DNA of 28,375 nucleotides from NCBI GenBank assembly GCA_009602725.1, contig WELB01000394.1, positions 1-28,375 of the forward strand. Direction: 5' to 3'. Origin of the DNA: Spirogloea muscicola (Eukaryota > Streptophyta > Zygnematophyceae > Spirogloeales > Spirogloeaceae). Positions 18,428 through 26,466 of the stretch are shown here, piece by piece. Position 1 is the stretch's first letter. Each line of letters starts with the position of its first letter. The position numbers and the translations under genes were made by a program. The notes beneath the pieces were generated by a model. It did no database searches and had not been told where the DNA came from. It was given only the letters and a program-made list of their open reading frames with translations.

Positions 18428-19471
18428 TGGAGACAGGCCAGCTACCCTTCCAGGTCGCCCTTCGCTCTGCCCGCGACGGGCTCCTGGCGGTCCACCCCAC
18501 CATGTCCGAGCAGGCTGTTCCTTTCATGCACCTCGCCTACACCCCCGACCTGCGGGCCCAGGCACGCTTCACGGCGTTGGTTGAGAAGGCGGCCTCTGAC
18601 CAGGTGGTGGAGCTTCTCCCTCCGTCCAACCTTCGCGGGCGTGCCCGGCTTTTTTCAGCCTCTTCCCCTGGGGCGGCGGCGTGGCTAAATGCGCTCCCAC
18701 TCTACACAGCACTTACCATTCCAGATGAGGTCTACAGGACGGCGGTCCATCGGCTGTAGGGCCTCCTCCCTCCCTGCCTCGTGGGCGTCACTCAGTGCGA
18801 GTGCGGCGCCCGTCACGCCAACCCTGCGGAGCTGGCCGCGCACATGCTCCGTTGCGCGCACGGGGCCGAGCGGACCGGTTCCCATGATCTCCTGCGCGAT
18901 GGTATGCAGGGGGTGTTTATGGAGACGGGCTTCAAGGTGGCGGTGGAGAACGCCTCAGTGATGCCAATCCAGCTGGGCGCGGACGGCCAGCCCCACACTC
19001 GCCTCGCTGACCTGGTCGCCATCCCGCCCGGCGGCGGTTCCCGCATCATCGCCGACGTGGTGACAACTGACTGCTTCGACTCCGCCAATCCCACCAGGTC
19101 GGCGTCGTTTGCAGGGCATGCGGTCGGCCTGGCGGCCCGGGGTAGAGCGAAATTATGCCGACCACCCGGTTGGCGACGAATTCGCGGCCCTAGCGATCGA
19201 CGTTCACGGGGCTTTCGGCAGCCGCTGGCTGGATCTCCTCCAGCGGCTTGCCCGTCAGGCCATTGACCGGCGGCCGGGTCTGCCAGGCGCGCTGCCCGGC
19301 TTCAACGCCGCCGGTTCGTTAGCCCAGGTCTTCCGCATGCGCCTGGCGGTGTCGTTCCAACGATCCATTGCCCACGCCGTCCACACGCGAGCAGGACGTG
19401 CTCCGGCGGAGAGTGCCTCCTTCCCTGCAACGAGCTACTCCAACCTGATGTTGCTCACTCGAGGGTACTGA
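18428..19471 (+). pseudogene. C-terminal part of R2-like retroelement: zinc knuckle and restriction-like endonuclease
   Basis: In one frame, TGQLPFQVALRSARDGLLAV to GRARLFSASSPGAAAWLNAL, with TAG at 18757-18759. Then comes the zinc knuckle (CECGARHANPAELAAHMLRC, 18799-18858) and the endonuclease core: HTRLADLVAIPPGGG, RIIADVVTTDCFD and HAVGLAARG. This parallels the (K)PD...VIDV...A..K..Y arrangement of R2-type endonucleases, which nick the target and prime reverse transcription. A frameshift near 19135 moves to YADHPVGDEFAALAIDVHG and on to LMLLTRGY-stop at 19471. One stop, one frameshift and an upstream antisense insertion make it inactive. It is the longest 3' part of the family here and the reference for the short fragments. 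Confidence 0.82.
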
Positions 19472-19525
19472 GCTTCCCTAGTGCGTTGTCGTGTTTGGTA
19501 GTGTAGTCCTTATTCGGCACCTCTA

Positions 19526-19621
19526 GGCCGAGCTTTGGCGGCGGCCTCCGGCTTCCATCAGGGCGACGTCTTTTCGCCGGCTAGCTACTCAGACTTGCAT
19601 CTCCTGACTAGAGGTTGCTGA
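19526..19621 (+). pseudogene. Second retroelement ORF end, 54 bp after the first
   Basis: Codons 19526-19621 read GRALAAASGFHQGDVFSPAS, then YSDLHLLTRGC-stop. It is a distinct family member, closer to the copy at 12366-12506 than to the one ending at 19471. The trailer follows: 'ttcagaccttgtccattcct', then the hairpin at 19692-19710. Two ORF ends in the same direction with 54 bp between them suggest insertion of one element just behind the stop codon of another. Confidence 0.7.
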
Positions 19622-19659
19622 GCGTTCCCTGGCTGATGTCTTAGTCCTAGTCCTTCGAG

Positions 19660-20040
19660 CTCCGGCTCCTTCAGACCTTGTCCATTCCTTTGGGCTGGCC
19701 TTTTCCAGCCACCAGTCAATCTGGCCGCGCTTTCCTTTCTTCGGGTTTGGACATTGTCCATTCTTTTTGGACTGGCTTTGCCAGCCCTCTTCTTTATGGG
19801 CGAGCACTTCTTCTTTGAAAGGCCAGCCCAAAAGAAGAACGGAAAGAAGCAAAGAACGGACAAGGTCCAGGATGGGGCGATGGCTGTGAAAAAGAAGTGG
19901 CTCTCCCAATGGGAGCATGTGAAAGGCAAGCCCAGAATGGGATCCACAAAGGTATAAAAGAGGGAAATACGTTTTCAGTAAAGGGCGATGGCTGTGAGAG
20001 GCCAGCCCAGAAAAAAGAATGAAAGGGGCTGAGAGAAAGG
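19660..20040. repeat. Cluster of trailer modules in both orientations
   Basis: Sense modules at 19670-19715 (hairpin 19692-19710) and 19745-19812 (GGACTGGC-TTT-GCCAGCCC); antisense modules at about 19817-19870, 19880-19955 and 19985-20030 (hairpin 19990-20007). Sense and antisense units meet at about 19812-19820 and could themselves form a large fold-back. Confidence 0.65.
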
Positions 20041-20049
20041 AGAGAGAAA

Positions 20050-20181
20050 AGATCGTGTATTAGAAAGAAATGTAGGCCAAATGGCCAGGTACAAAGGCAA
20101 GCACATCTAAAAATCTTCATTACCTACAGCAGATTGACCCGCTCAATAACCACGGGTCAAAACATAAAGGTCACTACTCGA
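20050..20181 (-). pseudogene. Scar of a retroelement 3' end with trailer
   Basis: On the minus strand SSSDLYVLTRGY-stop ends at 20143. The trailer (20142 down to about 20060) matches 4957-4885 almost base for base ('acctacagcagattgacccg', 'tacaaaggcaagcacatct'). Upstream of about 20181 the similarity to the ORF is lost. Confidence 0.6.
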
Positions 20182-20315
20182 TGCATGAATACTAAAAAAG
20201 GAGAAAGGAGCACCTGCTCATGCACGCCGTCTTTCTATAGGTCGTCAAGGCCGGGTCGTCCCCCGGCGGTCGTCCCACGGTCGTCCCGACAAGAATTCAA
20301 GGCCGGCCCTGTCGA

Positions 20316-20445
20316 ACCTTGTCAAATTATATTCGGGCTGGCTTCTCACAGCCCTTGCCCCCATTGGTAGAGCCACTTCGCTTTCACCTTGTAGATTTCT
20401 TTGGGCTGGCCTCTCACAGCCATTGCCTAACGTTGTAAGAGCGGG
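20316..20445 (+). repeat. Two trailer modules with intact hairpins
   Basis: 'accttgtcaaattat', hairpin 20335-20354 (GGGCTG-GCTTCTCA-CAGCCC), 'ttgcccccattggtagagcc', then 'accttgtagatttct' and hairpin 20403-20421 (GGGCTG-GCCTCTCA-CAGCC). These are the best-preserved examples of the module. No ORF end lies directly upstream in sense. Confidence 0.7.
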
Positions 20446-21506
20446 CGGGCTCCGGCACGGCAAGAGGGCCTTTGCCAGCCCCGCCGGCCGGCCGGGCCAG
20501 GCGGGTCCCTCCCGGGCTCCTGCTGCGCCTGCACCGCCCACAGCCGCTTGCCGTGCGGTCGTCGCCCGCGACCGGGGGTTGCTGGAGCTTCCCGCGCTGT
20601 CGCTGAGCAGCTAAAGCTCGATCGGGGCGGTCATGCGGCGTGTACCGACAAGGAGTCTTGACCACCATTCGCTCAGTCCGGATGCAGGCGCGTCCCATCA
20701 AGTCCGGTGACCCGCATGGAGCGAAGCGCGCGAGAGACGGGGCTTGTGAGTGGAGGCTATGAGAAGGGAAGAGATAGGATGGACGTACACAGATGGCACT
20801 CACATACGCTGCCGCAAGCCGCTTGAGTCCCGCAACAGTGTGAGTCTCAATGTAAGTGGGGGCGAGGCAAGTACGTAAATGGCTGCTAGAATGTGTCTTC
20901 GAGGCAATTCCCGAGGCGCTTCCCCGATTCTAACGGCTTTTTGCCCATCCCCATCATGCATCTACCATGCATACATCTATCCTGGCCTGCACGGCGCCTC
21001 TGCCAGCATTTACGCTCCTTGTATCATACGCAGCCCTTCTTGAGTTTCACAAACTGGCCTTCTGCGTGCAACCCCTATGGCAGCTTCTGTCCTTGACTGC
21101 CGCCTCTGGTACTCGCGTGGCAACTCTCTTCCCGCTGCAATCGTTATCTGACTTGCAGTCGTGACTCGTGGGTATAAGTGCTTCTGCAACAGCCACACGC
21201 TATGCGGAGTGTGTGTCCGCTTTTGTCATGGCCTCCTCTTTCAGGCTGGCTATCCTCAGCCACCACCTTCTGCAAATGGGCACCTTCCCCCTTAAGGCTC
21301 GCATGTGCCTACGCACCTCTCCTGCTTGTGGGTGGTGAGAAGGAAAAGGCCAGCCTCGCCTCCCCTATATTGCAGGTGCACCACCTAATTCAGCCGTTCC
21401 AGTAGTGGCCTGCCTGCAGAAGCACCCACACATGTGCTGATTGCGGTCGTAACCAGATCTGCAAGCACCGCCGGCAGGCTTGCCAGTGCCTTCATCTTCT
21501 GTATGA

Positions 21507-21662
21507 GGGCATCCAATCTGTCCCAGGAAGGGGGCCGAAACTTCTGACTACCTGTCTCTTAACAGCCACAGACTGCGGGTGACTGCCAGTGGCGACACAC
21601 ATGCATCCTGCTCAGTACATGCTGCATTTGCCCAGCTTGCTCAAGGCTTCTGCCAGTACTGA
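21507..21662 (+). pseudogene. 51-codon block conserved without indels (copy 2)
   Basis: Open between TGA (21504-21506) and TGA (21660-21662). The peptide GHPICPRKGAETSDYLSLNS, HRLRVTASGDTHASCSVHAA, FAQLAQGFCQY aligns end to end with 14074-14229. Both flanking stops lie at the same codon positions in the two copies, as expected if the block is an exon whose splice sites lie just inside. Confidence 0.45.
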
Positions 21663-21836
21663 GCAGTTGTGCCGCAGCACTTCGTAGTCAAGGAGTCTCA
21701 AGACAAATGCTTACTTCCATCACATGCTACGCCACTAAGACCTGCAGCCCAACTTACGTATGCTCACATGTGCTCACATTCAGATTCTTCAGCTACTGTA
21801 AGCAGAGCAGACAGCTCGCACCTCTGTCATCACAGG

Positions 21837-22150
21837 TCTTAAGGGCAGCCCCTTTGGCTGAAAGGAGTCTGGCCAGAGAATGCTGGGTCCGCTGCTTCTG
21901 CTCTGAGAATGTAGCAAGGTACAAGCAGCAGTTGCGTGGAGTGAACCCGTGGAGCAATCAGCATACATACTGTGCAGATGAGTATGCAACAATACATGGA
22001 CTTGACGATGTTCTTGTGCATAGCCAACCAGCATATGCTGGCCCTGCTGTTCTCCGATCCGGCTACAGCAGCACCTACAACCTCACGCCACTGCAACTCA
22101 CTGCATGTGTCGCACACAGAGAACAGCTCGCGGTGTCGGACCGACCGTAG
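21837..22150 (+). pseudogene. Long coding-like exon in copy 2 ending at a GTAAGA donor
   Basis: A 'ctgtcatcacag' acceptor precedes a frame containing VLRAAPLAERSLARECWVRC, then YKQQLRGVNPWSNQHTYCAD, then EYATIHGLDDVLVHSQPAYA, then LRSGYSSTYNLTPLQLTACV, to CGA CCG TAG at 22150, followed at once by GTAAGA. In copy 1 the same place reads CGA CCG AAG, then GTAAGG: a normal exon end. So copy 2 has a nonsense change at its last codon, whereas copy 1 is broken earlier (a deletion near 14490-14505 and a TAA near 14612). The protein is not recognised. Confidence 0.5.
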
Positions 22151-22660
22151 GTAAGACTGCTCGGTGCAAGGTGCGAAGGTAGCAGCCTAGCACGTCCCAC
22201 CACCTACCAAATTGTTTCAAGGAGCTGGTTGCCAGGTAGTTGTGGCTCTATGCAATGTCAAGTTCATCTTGTGAATATCATTTAGTGTCTATCGCATAAA
22301 ATTGATGGACATCACCAGTGTTGGATATTGAAGGGTTGATGATGTACAACTGTGCCTGCTGTGCGGTAAGCAAAGCAATGCCTATCAAGAACACCGACCG
22401 TTGTCAGACTTACTGTAGCTTCTAGTGTATTGCCTTGCGGGTCATAACAAGCTGGGCTGCAGTGCCCTTAAGTTTGTTGGACTGTGGAGATTTGACAGCC
22501 GGTGGCGAGCTTTACAGCAGCCGCAGTCAACTGACTTGCGAACAACTGGCTCCACCTTGTCTTGCAACATTAGATGTGACCCAAGAGCACTGATGGTGAT
22601 GTCTGCTTCTCTAGGTCTGAAAGCAAGAAGCAGAAGCAGTAAGCTCTCCAATTTTTCCAA

Positions 22661-22750
22661 CGATGTAGTCATGCACCACAACTTCCATGACCGACTTCAA
22701 TGTCACGATGTAGTCATGCACCACAACTTCCATGACCGACTTCAATGTCA
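22661..22750 (+). repeat. 45 bp perfect tandem duplication, copy 2 only
   Basis: The unit 'cgatgtagtcatgcaccac' to 'cgacttcaatgtca' occurs at 22661-22705 and 22706-22750. Copy 1 has one unit (about 15243-15287). The length is a multiple of three, so a reading frame would be preserved. Confidence 0.9.
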
Positions 22751-22763
22751 CAAGGCGTGCTAG

Positions 22764-23036
22764 CCGCGTATCTTCCTGGTAGACATTTACAATGTCCTGG
22801 TCAGAACTCTTGTCTGGAAAAGCCTATTGTGCACAAATGAGGAAAGGCAAGACTTCATCACCAACTCTCAGCAAAATTTGCATCTAAGCTGGCCGAGGTG
22901 GTTTCTGATGAACATGACCCCCTTCTCAGGCCACGACGAACAAGATCACTGGCGTCTGCCTTATAAAGAAGCAGCAGAACCAGGAAATGGCTTTGCACCG
23001 CTAGGTCTCTCAGACTTCAGCGATATGTGGAGCTAA
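22764..23036 (+). pseudogene. Coding-like block spanning the right edge of the duplication
   Basis: After TAG (22761-22763) a 90-codon frame reads RIFLVDIYNVLVRTLVWKSL, then LCTNEERQDFITNSQQNLHL, later YKEAAEPGNGFAPLGLSDFS, ending DMWS-stop. The start aligns with RRVFLLDVYNFLVRNFV in copy 1 (about 15296-15350). There a different frame (SEEADDAIVREGMQILLP) runs to a clean CAT-GTAAGC donor at 15423-15424; copy 2 has CATCTAAG at that place, so the donor is lost. Real coding structure is likely, but the exact exons are unsure. Confidence 0.4.
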
Positions 23037-23101
23037 CCTATGGCTCAACAGGTCCAAGGATCATACGCACGGATGTTAGTGGCATACAGGGTGGTTTCTA
23101 G
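22976..23101 (+). CDS. Candidate exon downstream of the duplication
   Basis: A frame overlapping the previous block reads RSLRLQRYVELTYGSTGPRI, then IRTDVSGIQGGF to TAG at 23099. An acceptor-like 'gacttcag' at 23013-23020 would start it at the CGA codon (RYVEL). It is not duplicated, so it has no comparative support. The family is unknown. Confidence 0.3.
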   Translation, partial: RTRKWLCTARSLRLQRYVELTYGSTGPRIIRTDVSGIQGGF

Positions 23102-23178
23102 TATGTATTCGCATTTGCATTCTAGCTTGGTGACTGGTAACAAGACTAGGCCTAGTGGATGTTGAGATGCTACCAATG

Positions 23179-23229
23179 GCCAGACTCTGCTTTGGAAGTA
23201 ATCCAGTGTCCAGACTCTGCTTTGGAAGT
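23179..23229 (+). repeat. Short tandem repeat, 30 bp period
   Basis: 'ccagactctgctttggaagta' occurs at 23179-23199 and 23209-23229, with 'atccagtgt' between. No function apparent. Confidence 0.85.
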
Positions 23230-23336
23230 ATTTCAACCCCATTGAATGATTACTTCCATGCAACGATGTAGCTGCACTTTCTGTGAAATGTGCACACAGG
23301 CTTCCGCTTCCCTCCGCAAGGGCATTACTCTAGTAG

Positions 23337-23531
23337 ACCTTTCTTCCTGAGGCACTTGAAGCGCCTCAGAGATACTTTCAAATTGACAACCCTGATATCC
23401 GTGACATGCACGTCCAACCTTCCACCTTTCGTGCAGAAAAATCGCACTTCACCCTTTACAGCGTGTCAAAGTCATTCATCACATCTGACCTGTTCGGTCT
23501 GAGCTGCCTGATGTCACTCAATGACGAGTAG
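23337..23531 (+). CDS. Candidate terminal exon of unknown protein
   Basis: Directly after 'ctctagtag' an open frame of 64 codons reads TFLPEALEAPQRYFQIDNPD, then IRDMHVQPSTFRAEKSHFTL, then YSVSKSFITSDLFGLSCLMS, NDE and TAG at 23529-23531. The residue composition is clearly protein-like; the AG just upstream would be the splice acceptor, and the absence of an early ATG fits an internal or last exon. It probably belongs to the plus-strand gene whose earlier exons lie in duplication copy 2. No domain recognised. Confidence 0.45.
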   Translation, partial: TFLPEALEAPQRYFQIDNPDIRDMHVQPSTFRAEKSHFTLYSVSKSFITSDLFGLSCLMSLNDE

Positions 23532-26013
23532 CACCTCCAGCAAGCTCTGCATCATAATTCCTAAGATGTGACAATTCTGAGTACTTAGGCCTTCTTGTTG
23601 TGTACTCTGGTTGTGTCTGAGAGATGCAATAGCTACTAGCTGACATAGTTCTGCCAGCACATAATCCCGGTTGTGGCTGTGAAGGCTACTAAGCAAGATT
23701 GGTTGGGCCACTGCCAGATGTTACAGACAGCAGCACTTCAGGTGTATATTCACATATCCAGTGGTTTAGACGACACTGTGCAGGAACGACGCCTTCATGG
23801 GTTTCATCAACAAATTACTGATACAGCTTCCGGTGGCAGTACACCAAGGGTAGATGGTCGGTGTAGGGCCGTAGGTGTACGCCGGTGATGGCAGATAGTT
23901 GATGCATACTTATCACAGAACAATTTGGTGTACTTGAGGCTGGAAGGCTGGGGAGGCTGTAAGGGGACAACGTGAGTGTGTGGGGGCGAGTGAGTTCCTC
24001 TTCCACTGTCTGACGCCTGTGGACTTCGTTGCTTGGTCATGGTTTCAGCCAACACACTGCCTTCCAACTTTTCTTGCGTAGCCGTGCTCTTGGGCGTTCT
24101 GATCTGCCCGTATTTAAAAGGGAGCCTTGCGGAAGCGGGATGGATCTCACAAGATTCAGTATTACCATGCCAGTGAGCGGGTGGAAAAAGGTGACACTCA
24201 TCGATAGCCAGCATGGATGAGCATTTTTTCCTTCACTGTGTGAGTTCTTGGGGATAGCAGCCTGCTTTGTAGCATGGTTCATGGCTTGTCACATGCTAAG
24301 AGGCTCAAGAAAAACAGCATTGGCAAGAGCACTAGCTTCTCTCAAATCTGGCATGTATGACCTGGCTACCTCCTCTTCAGCTTCTCCGCCTGTCTCTCAC
24401 TAATGCAGCAGCCAAATCTGTCAACTCCTTGCCCTTCACTCGACTCAGTCGCCAGTCTCATCTCATGCCTCCTCATTAGCTACAAGCTTAAATTTGTCAG
24501 GTGCAGGCCACTATCGTACGTCACCTACTATCTTGAAGGCCTAAGGAGACAGGCGGAGTCATTTGGACCTCCTTTTCGTCCAAAAACTGCAACTTTGCTG
24601 TATACCCATGCTCCTTTTTCCAAGATCAAAACAAGGTGTCTTTACTTGCTTACTGTAATCTATCTACTACAACACTGACGAGCTTGTTTTGCAAGTCGTG
24701 TTGTATTCCAATCGGATTGCGCATCCACCCACAGAACCCGAACACCCTATGATGGGCAACGGTGGGCTTGTCTCGTGTCCAAAGATCATGTGGCCTCGTG
24801 CATTCCACTGCTTTAGTAGATCACCTGCTCGGTATGAATATGTGAGTCATGGCTCAGCTTAGAATTCAGGTAGGAAGATGGAAATGTAGAGAATGGCAGT
24901 CTTCATCACAGATATGTGACATCTTCTTTGACTATGTCATTTGGCGGCGGCAGTACGCTGACATTTGCCTGTGTATGCCTTGTCGCTGAATTGCGTCCAC
25001 TTGGATTGGTCGATGTGCTGTCTGGTAACTCACCCTAGTTCCTCCAACTCTCTTGCTACATTTTGTGAACTAGGCATTTTGTGAACTAGGCAAGCCAGCA
25101 CATAGTGTAGCGTCTAATGCTCCCCAGCTACCATCTGGAAGGAGTCGTACAGAGCACCGCATTCAGGTGGAAGCCCCATGAGGACGGTGAGCAGCTGATG
25201 CCTAGCTAGAAATGCCGCTTCAATATTACGCAACTTGTAGCACCAAAGCCTTCTCTTTTAGCAGAGTCCTGTACAGGCTCGTCTTCCTGAACTCCTATGC
25301 TCGCCAGTTACATGCAGGAACATGCTGTCACTTCTTCTGTTCTCAAACTTGCCTTTAATTAGATATTTATCTCGCTAGCGAGTGGCTTATTGACGATGCC
25401 GACCAGCTAGTCCTCAGATGAATTGACTACTATGGTCGCAGCTAGAGCGTTCTCCCCAGAGGTTGGCTGACAAAGCCCTGAACTTGCTGAAATTCTACAA
25501 CACCCCCATACGCCCCTAATGTAAAGCAGCTCTGTCGCCTTGTATCTCCAGATTGTATAGTATGCATGACGTGACAGCTTGGGAGAGGACGGGCTGCGAG
25601 CAGCCCAGTGGGCCCAAACTTGATTTTAGTCGAAGCTGGCTACACTTCAAGTTGCATCTCCAGATTGGCTTCGAAAGCCGCCACCGCCGCTTCTTCTCTT
25701 TCCCAATCAAAGGTACCCAGCTTGCCGTTTCCCTTTCCAAGGGTTACAGACGCAGCACCGCTTATGGCGGCAGACAAATCAAAATTTTACAGGCTCGCGC
25801 CCATGGTGGATAGCAGGGCATGCACGCAGACTCGCTCGCCTCAGTAACATTAAGAGTTGTTGGCTTCGGAATGAATGGGCCCGATGTACTGGTGCGCTCT
25901 TGACACAGACAAGCACTTTAGTTGACCACTGGGCTGAGTCATTGGGTTCCCAGCCCAGCCCAAGTTCACTATGTTACCATAGTCATTACTAATCTTGGTG
26001 GCTTAGCTCGCAC
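23532..26013. other. No confident gene; scattered short frames
   Basis: Frames of 60-135 codons exist on both strands (for example minus 23807-24214 and plus 24403-24678, 25553-25813), but none has a recognisable motif or convincing splice signals. A 16 bp unit 'cattttgtgaactagg' is tandemly repeated at 25059-25090. No trailer modules or retroelement ends were seen here, unlike in the centre of the window. Confidence 0.35.
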
Positions 26014-26351
26014 TCAACTTGCTTCGCATACTGGTAAAGTGTTGCCGCCATGGAACAGCCCTCTCTTTACCTCCTTGTGTTTTGGCACCTTGTACTGCTT
26101 GTACGCCAAGAAAGTAAATCCCAACACAGAATCACAATGCCATCCTGGAAGTACACTAACAAAGCAGGATTTGAGTGCAAGCTTGATCAACCCTGTGCCC
26201 AGTGCCCAAGAACTTCATAGAAACTGCTTGCGAGGCACCTCCAAGTACGCCTCCAGCTGCAGACCACAATGCTCCCTTCACAAGAGTATGACAAACAGAT
26301 ATTGGACGGTCAGGTCGAGATATGTTCCTTGAGGAGTTCAGGTTTCTTCAT
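26014..26351 (-). CDS. Small putative membrane protein gene, frame-broken
   Basis: On the minus strand an ATG at 26351 begins MKKPELLKEHIS. After an apparent one-base shift (about 26315) a block reads RPISVCHTLVKGALWSAAGG, then VLGGASQAVSMKFLGTGHRV; a second block reads WHCDSVLGFTFLAYKQYKVP, then KHKEVKRGLFHGGNTLPVCE, ending AS-stop at 26014. An intron with acceptor 'tacttccag' probably separates them; the donor is unclear. A Gly/Ala-rich hydrophobic stretch after a cysteine, then a second cysteine and a basic tail, faintly recall the cytochrome oxidase assembly factor Cox20, but this is a guess I cannot check. It lies 115 bp downstream of the next gene. Confidence 0.35.
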
Positions 26352-26466
26352 CTCTACTTTCTTGGGACAAGCAGACTGATACGTACACCTGATCCAAAAT
26401 ACTACACGTGTGTATGGCATTTGCACTCAAGGTAAGCAAGTTGAAGACCACCTCCAGTGCAGCATG

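Larger units (their letters stand above)
20207..22940 (+). repeat. Segmental duplication block Y, copy 2
   Basis: Direct counterpart of 12773-15480, preceded by the retroelement zone as in copy 1. It includes two sense trailer hairpins at 20335-20354 and 20403-20421. Relative to copy 1 it lacks the 43 bp tandem repeat and the palindrome, and it has its own 45 bp tandem duplication. Confidence 0.88.

Noticed and set aside
23807-24214. Minus-strand 135-codon frame with an AIDECH string resembling a helicase DECH box
   Set aside because: No Walker A or other helicase motif in the right place and no flanking conserved pattern; a four-residue match is chance.
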